From: Prevotella sp. UBA2444
GTDB taxonomy: Bacteria; Bacteroidota; Bacteroidia; Bacteroidales; Bacteroidaceae
Assembly (NCBI GenBank): GCA_002342665.1
Contig: DDQK01000001.1
Span: 25,079 to 89,078 of the forward strand
Length of the DNA: 64,000 nt
Direction: 5' to 3'
In this document: piece after piece, positions 25,935-35,328 of the stretch
Layout: each line of letters starts with the position of its first letter
How positions within the stretch are numbered: the stretch's first letter is position 1
Position numbers and translations under genes: made by a program
Notes under the pieces: model-generated
The model's input: the letters and a program-made list of their open reading frames with translations, nothing else
The model's database searches: none
What the model was told of the DNA's origin: nothing

Positions 25935-26780
25935 ATGAGAAAGTTTTTTGGTGCGTTATGTGCATTGGGGCTGCTGATGTTGTCGTGTACGGGCAACAAG
26001 GGGCAGCGGACAGATATCCAGGCAGACTCGCTGGCAGTTGCTGCTGACAGTATCGATACTGTAGCCGTGGATACGCTGGAGCAATTGATTATAGATACAC
26101 CGATGCCGAAAGCCGCTGATGAGCTGTTCGACGATTTCCTCTTCAACTTTGCTGCTAACAAGCGGTTGCAGCGTGAACGTGTGGTCTTTCCGTTGAATGT
26201 ACGCAAGAAGGACAAAGATGAACAGATAGCCAAGGAGCGCTGGAAGATGGAACATTTCTTCATGCGCCAGGGTTACTATACCCTGATGTTCAACGACGAT
26301 CAGCAGATGCGCCTGATGAAGGACACGTCTGTTAATCGAGCGATCGTGGAGAGGATTCAATTGCGTAAGAATGAGGTGACAGACTATGTGTTCCGTAGAA
26401 TTCGCGGAGCGTGGATGCTGCTGGAAATCAGGAAGACAACCATCGAGGACAATGTGAATGCCTCGTTCCTCGAGTTCTATCGGCACTTTGTGACAGACTC
26501 CGCCTTCCAGGTGAAGAGTCTGAACCGTACGGTAGACTTCGTGGGGCCTGACCCCGATGATGACTTCGGCATGATGGAAGGCGTGATCACTGCCGACACT
26601 TGGGAGGCCTTCGCACCAAAGTTACCCTCGAAGACCATCTATAATATCGTCTATGGTGACCCTCAGGAGGAGGGTGATGAGAAGATATTCATCATGCGAG
26701 GTATTGCTAATGGCCTTGAACTGGAATTGAGATTCAAGAAGGTGGGTGAACGCTGGCTGCTGATGAAGATGATGACGTAG
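25935..26780 (+). CDS. DUF4348 lipoprotein
   Basis: The 281-residue product has a lipoprotein signal (MLSC lipobox, Cys at about residue 18), then an Asp/Ala-rich linker, then a compact domain I recognise as the DUF4348 type (ADELFDDFLFNFAANKRLQRERVVFPL, and a C-terminal LELRFKKVGERWLLMKM). The family is found in Bacteroidetes envelopes and has no established function. It is followed after 33 bp by murB, so it may have a cell-wall role, by inference from position only. Confidence 0.85.
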   Translation: MRKFFGALCALGLLMLSCTGNKGQRTDIQADSLAVAADSIDTVAVDTLEQLIIDTPMPKAADELFDDFLFNFAANKRLQRERVVFPLNVRKKDKDEQIAKERWKMEHFFMRQGYYTLMFNDDQQMRLMKDTSVNRAIVERIQLRKNEVTDYVFRRIRGAWMLLEIRKTTIEDNVNASFLEFYRHFVTDSAFQVKSLNRTVDFVGPDPDDDFGMMEGVITADTWEAFAPKLPSKTIYNIVYGDPQEEGDEKIFIMRGIANGLELELRFKKVGERWLLMKMMT

Positions 26781-26790
26781 AACGTTTGTA

Positions 26791-26825
26791 GATTGAACAT
26801 TGAAGATTGAACATTGAAGATTGAA
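26791..26825 (+). repeat. 14-bp tandem repeat that forms the murB translation start
   Basis: GATTGAACATTGAA occurs at 26791-26804 and 26805-26818, with half a unit after. The TTG start of murB lies inside the second unit, and an in-frame TGA lies just upstream. Confidence 0.85.
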
Positions 26826-27818
26826 AGAGACTATAGCCTGAAAGCGCATAACACATTTGGCATTGATGCCAGATGCAGGGAGTTTATGGAGTTTGCTACT
26901 GTCGAGGAAGCGCAGCAGGTAGCAATGTTGTTGCGCTCTTCGACTACACCTTATATAATAATAGGTGGTGGCAGCAACCTGTTGCTGACACAGGATTTCG
27001 ATGGTATCGTGGTGCGTTCGGCCATTAAGGGACGTGAGTTGTCGTCGTCTGATGAAATCACCGTTGGAAGTGGGGAGAACTGGGATGAGACAGTCGACTA
27101 CTGTCTCGCTCAAGGACTCTATGGCGCTGAGAATCTGTCGCTGATTCCTGGCGACGTGGGAGCTTCGGCAGTCCAGAATATCGGGGCCTACGGTGTCGAG
27201 GCAAAAGACTTGATAGTCCGTGTGGAGGCAGTCGAGATTGACTCATGCCGTCAGGTAGTCTTCAGTGGAGAGGATTGCGGCTACGGCTACCGTGATAGCA
27301 GATTCAAGCATGAGTGGAAGAACCGCTACTTGATAACGCATGTCACTTATCGTCTGTCAACTGTCTTTGAGCCCCATCTCGACTATGGTAACATCCGCTC
27401 GGAACTGGAGCATAAGGGAATCACAGAACCTACAGCCAAGGAGTTGCGCGACGTCATCATCGACATCCGCAAAGCCAAATTGCCAGATCCTCAGGTGGAG
27501 GGTAATGCTGGCAGTTTCTTTATGAACCCGATAGTGAGCCGCGAGAAATATGAGCAGTTGGCAGCGCAGTTTGCAGGGATGCCCCACTACGAGGTGGATG
27601 CTGCTCACGTAAAGATTCCCGCAGGTTGGATGATTGACCAGTGCGGATGGAAAGGCAAGTCGTTTGGGCATGCCGGAGTACACGATAAGCAAGCCCTGGT
27701 ACTCGTCAACCGTGGTGGAGCGACAGGGCGTGAGATCGTAGCCCTCTGTGATGCCATCCGCTGCGATGTGAGGGATAAGTTCGGAATTGATATCCATCCG
27801 GAAGTGAATATCATATGA
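26814..27818 (+). CDS. murB: UDP-N-acetylenolpyruvoylglucosamine reductase
   Basis: The 334-residue protein has NTFGID at the N-terminus, the FAD-binding GGGSNLL motif near residue 50, and ends with WMIDQCGWKGKSFG and a C-terminal domain of the type I MurB with the proton-donor region EGNAGSFFMNP. It reduces enolpyruvyl-UDP-GlcNAc to UDP-MurNAc. No ATG or GTG is available: an in-frame TGA lies at 26808-26810, so the TTG at 26814 must serve. It overlaps the next gene by 4 bp. Confidence 0.96.
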   Translation: MKIERDYSLKAHNTFGIDARCREFMEFATVEEAQQVAMLLRSSTTPYIIIGGGSNLLLTQDFDGIVVRSAIKGRELSSSDEITVGSGENWDETVDYCLAQGLYGAENLSLIPGDVGASAVQNIGAYGVEAKDLIVRVEAVEIDSCRQVVFSGEDCGYGYRDSRFKHEWKNRYLITHVTYRLSTVFEPHLDYGNIRSELEHKGITEPTAKELRDVIIDIRKAKLPDPQVEGNAGSFFMNPIVSREKYEQLAAQFAGMPHYEVDAAHVKIPAGWMIDQCGWKGKSFGHAGVHDKQALVLVNRGGATGREIVALCDAIRCDVRDKFGIDIHPEVNII

Positions 27819-28576
27819 AACTGACATTCTTAGGAACGGGAACATCGTGTGGCGTGCCAGTCATCGGTTGTCAGTGCAAGGTCTGCCAAAGTACAGACCC
27901 CAGGGACAAGCGTACCCGTTGCTCGGCACTGGTAGAGACTGAAACCACGCGTCTGCTCATCGATTGTGGTCCTGACTTCCGACAACAGATACTGCCTCAA
28001 CCCTTCCGTAGGATTGATGGTATCCTAATTACCCACAGTCACTACGACCACATGGGGGGAATGGATGATATCAGACCTTATTGCCAGTTCGGACAGATTG
28101 ATGTCTACGCTGATCCGCAGGCCCGTCAGTCGATGTTGGAGATGCTGCCTTATTGTTTCGCTGAGCACCGATATCCTGGTGTGCCTGCCATCGGACTGCA
28201 TGAGATACATCCCCACGAACCGCTTCATATCGGCGATATGGAGGTGATGCCCATCGAAGTGATGCACGGCCAACTGCCCATTCTCGGATTCAGGATTGGC
28301 AAACTGGCTTACATTACTGATATGAAGACCATCGATGAGGCTGAGATGTCATATCTGGAGGGAACGGAACTGCTCGTGGTCAATGCCCTGCGTTTCGACA
28401 AGCCCCACCATTCGCATCAGCTTGTCGATGATGCCGTGGCGTTTGCCCGTAGGGTGGGGGCTCGCCAGACCTATTTGATACATTCTTGTCATGACATCGG
28501 ACTGCATGAAGAGGTGAACCGCATTCTTCCTGTAGGGATTGAACTGGCTTTTGATGGACAAATCGTTGAAATATAG
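27815..28576 (+). CDS. MBL-fold metallo-hydrolase, PhnP/YycJ-like
   Basis: The 253-residue protein begins MKLTFLGTGTSCGVPVIGCQC and has the metal motif HSHYDH near residue 71, plus later Asp and His ligands (TDMKTID; HSCHD). A CxCxxC segment at residues 20-26 fits the zinc site of the PhnP-like subgroup. Enzymes of this type cleave cyclic phosphodiesters, often near nucleotide or phosphonate metabolism; the substrate here is unknown. It is translationally coupled to murB. Confidence 0.88.
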   Translation: MKLTFLGTGTSCGVPVIGCQCKVCQSTDPRDKRTRCSALVETETTRLLIDCGPDFRQQILPQPFRRIDGILITHSHYDHMGGMDDIRPYCQFGQIDVYADPQARQSMLEMLPYCFAEHRYPGVPAIGLHEIHPHEPLHIGDMEVMPIEVMHGQLPILGFRIGKLAYITDMKTIDEAEMSYLEGTELLVVNALRFDKPHHSHQLVDDAVAFARRVGARQTYLIHSCHDIGLHEEVNRILPVGIELAFDGQIVEI

Positions 28577-28637
28577 CTCCAAAAGGGAATGATTTGGTTA
28601 AAGAATGTTATAGAATGGTACTTTTTTGTGGAAAAAC

Positions 28638-28668
28638 TTGTGGAGATGCGGAAATAGTCGTATCTTTG
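28638..28668 (+). promoter_or_regulatory. Promoter of a short non-coding transcript
   Basis: TTG at 28638-28640 and TATCTTTG at 28661-28668, 20 bp apart and followed by CA, form a standard promoter with no ORF behind it before a terminator 45 bp on. Confidence 0.75.
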
Positions 28669-28674
28669 CAATGT

Positions 28675-28737
28675 GTTTTTCATAGTATTAGATTTAAGGT
28701 TAACAAAGGTTTGGGTCCCAGCGGGGACCCTTTTTTT
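28675..28737 (+). ncRNA. Candidate small RNA of about 63 nt
   Basis: A promoter at 28661 and a strong terminator at 28713-28737 bracket about 63 nt without an ORF. The body contains GTATTAGATTTAAGGTTAAC, then the terminator hairpin. My recollection is that very similar stretches recur in Bacteroidales genomes, but I cannot confirm it here. It could be a free small RNA or a terminated leader; the next gene downstream is on the other strand, which favours a free RNA. Confidence 0.65.
28713..28737 (+). terminator. Terminator of the small RNA
   Basis: GGGTCCC (28713-28719) and GGGACCC (28724-28730) form the stem around a 4-nt loop; seven T follow. Confidence 0.92.
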
Positions 28738-28778
28738 GTGATTTCCTGTCGATTTCAGGGCATAAAAAAAGCGCCTCG

Positions 28779-29069
28779 TCAGCGCTTCTTCTTCGTTGAA
28801 GACTTCTTCGAAAGTCCGAAGAGTCCACCGTAGTTCTTGATAAGTTTCCGTACCAGAAGGAATGTGTCGACGGCTGTGATGCTGTTGGCCACCAGACCAG
28901 AGATAAATTCTCCCTTGGAATTGCCCTCCCGTTTGATGAACGTCTGGTTCCAAAGCGTACTGAACTTGGTGCTGTCCTGTTGCAGTTCGCTGAGCAGTTG
29001 CTCTTTCCGTACCCTGATTTCTTCGAGGGTTCTGAAATGAGTGGTTTCTTTCTTGACGGGAAGTTCCAT
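28779..29069 (-). CDS. Small conserved protein of the ytxH/holin-like operon
   Basis: The 96-residue product has a charged helical N-terminus (TLEEIRVRKEQLLSELQQDS), a weakly hydrophobic middle (LVANSITAVDTFLLVRKLI) and a Lys-rich end (KKSSTKKKR). I know no function. It is the third gene of an operon after the ytxH-like and holin-like genes, 13 bp behind the latter; this trio is common in Bacteroidetes and is thought to be a membrane-stress unit. Confidence 0.8.
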   Translation of the reverse strand: MELPVKKETTHFRTLEEIRVRKEQLLSELQQDSTKFSTLWNQTFIKREGNSKGEFISGLVANSITAVDTFLLVRKLIKNYGGLFGLSKKSSTKKKR

Positions 29070-29082
29070 AATGAGTCACATA

Positions 29083-29433
29083 TTACTTGCTGAGTAAGAT
29101 TCCGGCGAGAATGCGCACAAGCGGTTTCTCAATCCATGTCTTGCGGAAGATGATGAACAATATGAAAATCAGCAGATGCAGTATGGCCACGATGAGGAAT
29201 GCCTTGGTGAATCCCATATAGGCAGAGAGCCAGAAAGCAATTGCGAACGAGAAATACATCAGCACCGCTATGAAGATAAAGAAAAAGAGGACAGCCAAGG
29301 CGGCAGCCTTTAGCAGACGTACCACCTTGTCTATCACATCGAGTTTCACATACTCCGCCTGTATCCCAAGATAGTGCTTGAGAACCTCGATGAGTTGCGC
29401 AATCGACTCTACATTCTTGTCACTCGACAGCAT
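29083..29433 (-). CDS. Phage-holin-like (superfamily III/DUF1469 type) membrane protein
   Basis: The 116-residue protein has a polar helical start and two long hydrophobic helices (about residues 44-72 and 78-98: LAVLFFFIFIAVLMYFSF; FLIVAILHLLIFILFIIF). That is the DUF1469/holin-superfamily layout. Despite the name, such proteins in Bacteroidetes are chromosomal and are not lysis genes. It is the middle gene of the three-gene operon. Confidence 0.85.
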   Translation of the reverse strand: MLSSDKNVESIAQLIEVLKHYLGIQAEYVKLDVIDKVVRLLKAAALAVLFFFIFIAVLMYFSFAIAFWLSAYMGFTKAFLIVAILHLLIFILFIIFRKTWIEKPLVRILAGILLSK

Positions 29434-29444
29434 CTATGCCAATC

Positions 29445-29660
29445 TTATACGGCTTCTTCTGCGGCATCCTGGATGTCGTCAACCAGGTCGACCACTTCCT
29501 TGCGACTGAGTTTGACGTTGTGCTTCTTGAGGAAACCCTCCACAGCGTCAGTAATCTTCACACGAGTATCCTGCCCCTTCTCCGGAGCCATCAGAATACC
29601 TAAAGCAGCGCCGGCGATGGCACCGCCGAGGAATGCGCCAATATAACCTAAACTCTTCAT
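29445..29660 (-). CDS. YtxH-domain small membrane protein
   Basis: The 71-residue product starts MKSLGYIGAFLGGAIAGAAL, a Gly/Ala-rich membrane helix, followed by LMAPEKGQDTR, the YtxH/GvpG-type signature, and a charged helical tail. YtxH proteins are linked to general stress in Bacillus. It is first in its operon. Confidence 0.88.
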   Translation of the reverse strand: MKSLGYIGAFLGGAIAGAALGILMAPEKGQDTRVKITDAVEGFLKKHNVKLSRKEVVDLVDDIQDAAEEAV

Positions 29661-29700
29661 ACCAAATTTTTATTTAAAATGAAACATCTGTTATTTCTTG

Positions 29701-29708
29701 CAAATGTA
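29701..29708 (-). promoter_or_regulatory. -7 element of the ytxH/holin-like operon
   Basis: TACATTTG followed by CA on the minus strand lies 40 bp before the ytxH-like ATG. Confidence 0.75.
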
Positions 29709-29877
29709 CGCATTTATTTCGAAATAGCCCTACTTTTGCCTGTCATTTTTTGTTAAAATGCTGATATTTCCGTCATTTAACAAACTTTATGCACCATTTT
29801 GTACCTTTTTTCGTTGATATTTTGTAATTTCGCACCAAAATTATTGAGAATAAGTATCACAATTAATAAATTCAAGA

Positions 29878-30390
29878 ATGAAAAAGTACACCGTATTATG
29901 CGCAGGCTTGTGCCTGGCGTTGGCTTTTACAAGTTGTAGATCAAGTGAGAGTGCCTACAAGAAGGCTTATGAAAAGGCTAAGCAGTATGACACTGCCACC
30001 CAGCAAGCTCAGCAGCCTGCTGCCCAGCCTGCCGTAGAGACTCCTGCCGTGGTGGCTCCCGTACAGACGAAGCCTGCCACTGAGACTCGTGTCTACGACA
30101 ATGCCGATAATGTGTCTGTCCGTAAGGAGAGCGTATCGCTCGTCAGCGGCAATGGCTTGAAGGCTTTCAGTGTGGTTGTCGGATCCTTCGGCCTGGTATC
30201 GAATGCTGAGGGTCTGCAGCAGCGCCTGAAGGACCAGGGCTACGACGCTCAGATCGTGAAGAACGAAGATCGCAACATGTATCGTGTCATCGCCTCTACT
30301 TTCGACAACAAGGCCGATGCTGCCCGCAGCCGCGACCAGTTCCGTGCCCAGGAGGCTTACAAGGATGCCTGGTTGCTCTCTAACCAGTAA
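29878..30390 (+). CDS. SPOR-domain lipoprotein
   Basis: The 170-residue protein has a lipoprotein signal ending TSCRSS (Cys near residue 20), a Gln/Pro/Ala-rich linker, and a C-terminal SPOR domain (about residues 95-168: FSVVVGSFGLVSNAEGLQQRL and YRVIASTF). SPOR domains bind denuded peptidoglycan at the septum, so it is likely an envelope protein enriched at division sites. It starts an operon with ruvX, def and a TPR gene. Confidence 0.92.
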   Translation: MKKYTVLCAGLCLALAFTSCRSSESAYKKAYEKAKQYDTATQQAQQPAAQPAVETPAVVAPVQTKPATETRVYDNADNVSVRKESVSLVSGNGLKAFSVVVGSFGLVSNAEGLQQRLKDQGYDAQIVKNEDRNMYRVIASTFDNKADAARSRDQFRAQEAYKDAWLLSNQ

Positions 30391-30397
30391 GAGATAG

Positions 30398-30835
30398 TTG
30401 GCACGGATTCTTTCCATTGACTACGGTAAGAAACGTACCGGTATAGCAGTCACCGACCCTCTGCAATTGATTGCGGGAGGGTTGGCGACTGTTTCTACAT
30501 CGGAGCTCTTCGACTGGTTGAAGGCCTATATGGCCCGTGAACCGGTGGAACGTATCGTCATCGGTGAGCCCCGTCAGCCCAATGGGGAACCGAGTGAAAA
30601 CCTGCAGCGAGTGCAACAATTTGTCAATCGCTGGCGAAAGGCGGTGCCAGACGTACCCATCGAATTTTTCGACGAGCGGTTCACTTCTGTATTGGCCCAT
30701 CAGGCCATGCTCGCCGGAGGGCTGAAGAAAAAAGCCAGACAGGACAAAGCACTTGTCGACGAGATCTCGGCAACAATTATCCTTGAAGACTATCTTCGCT
30801 CTAAGTCACAAATCTCAATTCTAAATTCTAAATGA
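30398..30835 (+). CDS. ruvX: RuvX/YqgF-family Holliday-junction resolvase-like protein
   Basis: A TTG start at 30398, 7 bp after the SPOR gene stop, gives a 145-residue product opening [20 protein letters not shown], the RNase H-like first strand with its catalytic Asp. [13 protein letters not shown] and [12 protein letters not shown] follow, then [17 protein letters not shown]. YqgF acts in rRNA processing and may cleave branched DNA. The last residues (SQISILNSK) are encoded by short ATTCTAA repeats, which suggests recent change of the C-terminus. It overlaps def by 4 bp. Confidence 0.93.
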   Translation: MARILSIDYGKKRTGIAVTDPLQLIAGGLATVSTSELFDWLKAYMAREPVERIVIGEPRQPNGEPSENLQRVQQFVNRWRKAVPDVPIEFFDERFTSVLAHQAMLAGGLKKKARQDKALVDEISATIILEDYLRSKSQISILNSK

Positions 30836-31392
30836 TATTACCTATTTATATATATGGTCAGCCAGTGCTTCGCAAGGTGGCCGAAGACATCACTCCTGAT
30901 TATCCTGACCTGCAGCAACTGATAGCTGATATGTGGGAAACGCTGGCCGAGTCTGACGGTATCGGACTAGCCGCCCCTCAGATTGGCCGTGCTATTCGCC
31001 TGTCAGTCATCGACCTCGACGTGCTGAGTGAAGACATGCCTGAATACAAAGGGTGTCGCAGGGTGTTTATCAACCCCCATATCGTGGAGTATGACGAGTC
31101 GAATACAGACACTTCTGAAGAGGGCTGCCTGTCGCTGCCTGCCATCCACGAGAAGGTGGTGCGCCCAACAAGAATCCGTGTAGAGTGGGACGACGAACAG
31201 TTCCAGCATCATGACGAGTGGATAGAGGGATACCTGGCTCGTGTGATGCAGCACGAGTTCGATCACCTTGATGGAAAGATGTTCATCGACCGTATCTCTC
31301 CCCTTCGCAAGCAGCTCATCAAGAGTAAGTTGGCTGCCCTGACAAAGGGGCGCTATCGCTGTGGTTACAAGACAAAACCCGTCATGAGATAG
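30832..31392 (+). CDS. def: Peptide deformylase
   Basis: The 186-residue protein has the three deformylase motifs: [18 protein letters not shown] and QHEFDHLDG, which together hold the catalytic metal (one Cys, two His) and the catalytic Glu. It removes the formyl group from new polypeptides. Length is normal. It overlaps ruvX by 4 bp and lies 2 bp before the TPR gene. Confidence 0.98.
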   Translation: MILPIYIYGQPVLRKVAEDITPDYPDLQQLIADMWETLAESDGIGLAAPQIGRAIRLSVIDLDVLSEDMPEYKGCRRVFINPHIVEYDESNTDTSEEGCLSLPAIHEKVVRPTRIRVEWDDEQFQHHDEWIEGYLARVMQHEFDHLDGKMFIDRISPLRKQLIKSKLAALTKGRYRCGYKTKPVMR

Positions 31393-31394
31393 AA

Positions 31395-33353
31395 ATGCGA
31401 CGCATTCTATATCTCTTGACATTTTTCCCCATATTGGCCTTTGGCCAGTATAACATCGACCGTCTGATCATGATCGGACGGTCTGCCCTCTATTATGAGG
31501 ACTATGTCCTCTCCATCCAGTATTTCAATCAGGCCATCTCTGCTAAACCCTATCTCTACGAGCCATGGTACTTCCGTGGCATCGCTAAGTATTACCTCGA
31601 CGATTTCCGGGGGGCTGAGAGCGATTGCACCGAGGCCATCGAGCGAAATCCTTACGTCGTCGGACTTTACGAGTTGCGCGGACTCTGCCGTATTAATCAG
31701 AAGAAATATGGTGATGCCATCATCGACTATACCCGTGCCCTTCGCTATGCTCCGGAGAGTCAGAATCTGTGGCATAACCGTATCCTCTGCCGGATTCAGG
31801 AAAAGGATTACGAGCGTGGACTGGCTGAGGTCGACACGATGTTGCAGCACTGGCCTCGCTATGCCCGCGCCTATTCGATGCAGGCAGAAATCTTTCTGTT
31901 GAAGCAGGATACCACACAGGCCATCACCTCTCTCGACAAGAGTCTGGATCTCGACCCGTACGACGGTAATACCTGGTCTGCACGAGCCGTGGTGAGCCTT
32001 TCTCGACAAGAATGGAAGGATGGTGAGAGATTCCTCGACAAGTCCATCCATCTGTTGCCTAAACATGCCGGCAACTACATCAACCGTGCGATGGCACGCT
32101 ACAACCAGAACAACCTGCGTGGAGCCATGGCCGACTACGACACGGCTCTCGACCTCGACCCGAACAACTTCCTCGGACACTATAATCGAGGCCTGCTGAG
32201 AGCCCAGGTGGGCGACGACAACCGTGGTATCGAGGATTTCGACTTCGTGCTGCGTCTGGAACCCAACAACCTGATGGCTCTTTTCAACCGTGCCTTGCTG
32301 TTGGAACAGACGGGTAACCTGCGTGCAGCCATCCGTGACTATTCGAAGGTGATCGATGAATTTCCTAATTTCTGGTTTGGTCTGGAGCATCGTGCTTCTT
32401 GCTATCGCCGTCTAGGTAATACCCGGCAGGCAGAGCTCGACGAGTTCCGTATCCTGAAAGCCCAGATGGATAAACGGTATGGTAAACCGCAGCCACGACT
32501 CTCAAAGAAACAGATGCGCCGTAAGAGTGATACCGACCCCGATAAGTATAACCAGCTGGTGGTGGCCGATGAGCAGAATGTGGAACACGAGTACCGGAGC
32601 GACTATCGCGGAAGAGTGCAGAACCACCGCGTAGAGATTGCCTTGCAACCCATGTTCTCACTCTCGTTTGTCAATGTCAAGAGCGAGGTGCAGAACTACA
32701 TTGCCTTCGACCGTGAGGTAGACGCCTTCAATCAGCAGCATCCCAAACATCCGCTTTATATCATCGGCAGTCAGCCTAATCTGGGCGAATCGCTGATGCA
32801 GCGCCATTTTGCATTCCTTGATTCCATCACCACTGCTATCTCTGAGGCTAAGGGTGGGGAAAAGATAAAGCCGATGCTCATACAGCGCGCTGTGGCATAC
32901 AGCGGTATCCAGAACTTCGACAGTGCTATCGACGACCTCTCCACACTCATCCAGATGGACTCCACCTCAAATTCTGCCATTGCCCATTGGCTACGCGCCG
33001 TCTGTCAGGCTCGTATCAATGAGTTCAATGCTTCTCAGGGCACTAATATCGAATTGAAGTCGGCCAATGTACTGAGTGATCTCTCGCAGGCCATCCTGCG
33101 TGCTCCCAATAACGCGTTCCTTTATTATAACAGAGGCAATCTCTTCGCCCAGCGCAAGGACTATACCCGTGCTATCGACGATTACAATCAAGCCATCAAG
33201 CTCGACAAGAATCTTGCAGAGGCTTGGTATAACCGAGGACTGGTGCATATCTATGCCAACCGTCTTGCCGAGGGCATCAGCGACCTGAGTAAGGCTGGCG
33301 AGCTGGGACTCTACACGGCCTACAGCGTCATCAAGAAATATCGGGAGAAATGA
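31395..33353 (+). CDS. Exported protein with many TPR repeats
   Basis: The 652-residue product has a signal peptide (MRRILYLLTFFPILAFGQ) and roughly ten TPR units in two blocks: about residues 30-320 and 490-645, where units such as AFLYYNRGNLFAQRKDYTRAIDDYNQAI are evident. Between them lies a non-repetitive segment rich in charged residues. It probably assembles protein complexes in the periplasm. It is the last gene of the SPOR-ruvX-def unit and starts 2 bp after def, so it is co-transcribed. Confidence 0.9.
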   Translation: MRRILYLLTFFPILAFGQYNIDRLIMIGRSALYYEDYVLSIQYFNQAISAKPYLYEPWYFRGIAKYYLDDFRGAESDCTEAIERNPYVVGLYELRGLCRINQKKYGDAIIDYTRALRYAPESQNLWHNRILCRIQEKDYERGLAEVDTMLQHWPRYARAYSMQAEIFLLKQDTTQAITSLDKSLDLDPYDGNTWSARAVVSLSRQEWKDGERFLDKSIHLLPKHAGNYINRAMARYNQNNLRGAMADYDTALDLDPNNFLGHYNRGLLRAQVGDDNRGIEDFDFVLRLEPNNLMALFNRALLLEQTGNLRAAIRDYSKVIDEFPNFWFGLEHRASCYRRLGNTRQAELDEFRILKAQMDKRYGKPQPRLSKKQMRRKSDTDPDKYNQLVVADEQNVEHEYRSDYRGRVQNHRVEIALQPMFSLSFVNVKSEVQNYIAFDREVDAFNQQHPKHPLYIIGSQPNLGESLMQRHFAFLDSITTAISEAKGGEKIKPMLIQRAVAYSGIQNFDSAIDDLSTLIQMDSTSNSAIAHWLRAVCQARINEFNASQGTNIELKSANVLSDLSQAILRAPNNAFLYYNRGNLFAQRKDYTRAIDDYNQAIKLDKNLAEAWYNRGLVHIYANRLAEGISDLSKAGELGLYTAYSVIKKYREK

Positions 33354-33412
33354 CAGCCGTTTCATGTCCCTACTTCAAACTGGGGCCAGGTCCGAAGTTA
33401 AACATCTTGCGC

Positions 33413-35221
33413 TCAGAAAGCGGTGGTGGCGGCTATCTTGTCGGCATTCATGCTACGGGCCGAGGCGTCGAAGATTTCCTTGTAAAGGCCTCCCTGACGG
33501 TAGACATCGTCGGGTGCGCCTGACTGCACCACACGTCCCTGTTGGAGCACGTAGATATGGTCGGCATCGATGATTTGGCCGATGTTGTGTGAGATAATGA
33601 TGACCGTGCGGCCCTGCTTGATGGCGTCGATGCTGGCCTTGATCTGCTCTGTAGCGATGGCATCGAGGCTGGCCGTGGGCTCGTCTAAAAATATAATAGG
33701 TGGATTCTTGATGAACATGCGGGCGATGGCCACGCGCTGCTGCTGACCTCCGCTGAGTTGTAAGGCTGAGGTCTGGAAACCTTGCGGCAATTGCGAGACC
33801 TGGTCGTAGAGATAGGCCTGCTTGGCCGCCTTCACCACATCCTCATGGGTGGCCTGCGGACAGCCGTAGCGAATGTTCTCCTCGATGGTGCCGTCAAAGA
33901 TGTGGTTCTTCTGCAGCACCAGACCCACGTTGTCGCGCAGCCACTGGGTGTCCCACTCAGAGAGTTCGTGGCCGTCGAGGCGGATGGAGCCCTGCTGTGG
34001 TTGGTAGAACTTGTCGAGCAGATTGACGATGGTGCTCTTGCCCGCGCCGGAGAGTCCCACCAGGGCGGTGATCTTGCCGCTGGGGATGCGCATCGACACG
34101 TCGAAGAGTGCCTGGGTGCCGTTGGAGTAGGTGAAGTCGACACCCTGGAGCTCGAAGTCGCCCTTGACATGTTGGGGGTGATACTGTCCGGTGGGCTCCA
34201 CCTCGCCGTCGGCCTTGAGGATGCCGAAGAATCCCTCGGCGTAGATGAGGGCATCGTTCATATCGTCGTAGATTCGGTGGAGCTGTCGGATAGGTGCGCT
34301 GACGTTGGCGAAGAGCATCACGTGGTACATGATCTTACCGATGGTCATGCCGGGATAGTCGATGAGTACGAGATAGGCCGTTAGGATGATGATGAGCACG
34401 GTGCCTATCTGCTCGAGGAAGCTCTTCAGGCCGTTGAAGAGGTAAGCCTTCTTGCGGGTGCTGAGTTGCAGGTCGGTCATGGAGTGCTGGATGGTAGCCT
34501 GTCGCTCGGCCTCTATCTGTTCACGATTGAATGACTTGATGACGGTGATGCTCTCCAGGATGTTAAGGATGCCCTGCGAAACGGCCTGATGGCCTCCGAA
34601 GATGCCTCGTCGCCCGCCTTTCATCTTTGTGGCCTGGATGTAGGTGACCCAGAAATAGAGGGGCACGATGCAGAGGGCCACGAGGCCTACGTAGACATTG
34701 GCAGCGAACATCAGGCAGAGAGCGAGGATGGCCGAGGTAAAGAGCGGCAGAATCTCGATGAAGAAATTGTTGACCGTGTTGCTCATGCTCATGATGCCTC
34801 GGTCGATGCGCGACTGTAGCTTGCCAGTCTCATTGCCTTCACTGGTGAAGAAGGCCATGCGGAAGGAGAGGATGCGGTCGACGACCTTGAGCGACATGTC
34901 GCGGCTGACGAGGATGCGCATGCGCTCGCCGTAGTAGCGCTGGCAGAAGGTGACGAGGGCACCCACGACCTCTTTACCCAAGAGGATGACGGTGATGACG
35001 GTGAGAATCCTGACAGCCTGGCTCCACTGGAAGCCTCCGGGCTGCTGTAGCAGGGCGTTGATGGCATCGACGGCGCGGTCGAGTACCACGGCATTGACCT
35101 GTGCCATGAGTGAGCCTACGAAAGTCAGTACGAGGGTGATGGCTATGAGCCACTTGTAGGGCATCACGAAGGGTAATATGTTGCGTAGCAGCTGCCAGAT
35201 GTTCATTTTCATTTCTTCCAT
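33413..35221 (-). CDS. ABC transporter, fused membrane and ATPase domains (exporter type)
   Basis: The 602-residue protein has six membrane helices in the first 320 residues (type I exporter fold) and a C-terminal ATPase with Walker A GLSGAGKST, signature LSGGQQQR, Walker B IIFLDEP and a switch His. It acts as a homo- or heterodimer; the cargo (lipid, peptide or drug) cannot be read from sequence. It stands alone between two unrelated units with its own promoter. Several Met codons open the frame; the first is used. Confidence 0.93.
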   Translation of the reverse strand: MEEMKMNIWQLLRNILPFVMPYKWLIAITLVLTFVGSLMAQVNAVVLDRAVDAINALLQQPGGFQWSQAVRILTVITVILLGKEVVGALVTFCQRYYGERMRILVSRDMSLKVVDRILSFRMAFFTSEGNETGKLQSRIDRGIMSMSNTVNNFFIEILPLFTSAILALCLMFAANVYVGLVALCIVPLYFWVTYIQATKMKGGRRGIFGGHQAVSQGILNILESITVIKSFNREQIEAERQATIQHSMTDLQLSTRKKAYLFNGLKSFLEQIGTVLIIILTAYLVLIDYPGMTIGKIMYHVMLFANVSAPIRQLHRIYDDMNDALIYAEGFFGILKADGEVEPTGQYHPQHVKGDFELQGVDFTYSNGTQALFDVSMRIPSGKITALVGLSGAGKSTIVNLLDKFYQPQQGSIRLDGHELSEWDTQWLRDNVGLVLQKNHIFDGTIEENIRYGCPQATHEDVVKAAKQAYLYDQVSQLPQGFQTSALQLSGGQQQRVAIARMFIKNPPIIFLDEPTASLDAIATEQIKASIDAIKQGRTVIIISHNIGQIIDADHIYVLQQGRVVQSGAPDDVYRQGGLYKEIFDASARSMNADKIAATTAF

Positions 35222-35250
35222 ACTCTATTCTTTTGCTTAGTTTTCGCGCA

Positions 35251-35309
35251 CAAAATTATAAAAAATCTGTGAGAATTGGCATCAGTCAGAGGGTTTTTTC
35301 GTAACTTTG
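35251..35309. promoter_or_regulatory. Divergent promoters of the ABC exporter (minus) and xth (plus)
   Basis: TAATTTTG lies on the minus strand at 35251-35258 and TAACTTTG on the plus strand at 35302-35309. Confidence 0.7.
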
Positions 35310-35328
35310 TAGCCAAAAAGCAGTGATG

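Noticed and set aside
29083..29433. Prophage holin
   Set aside because: No other phage genes nearby; ytxH/holin-like operons are a standard chromosomal set in Bacteroidetes.
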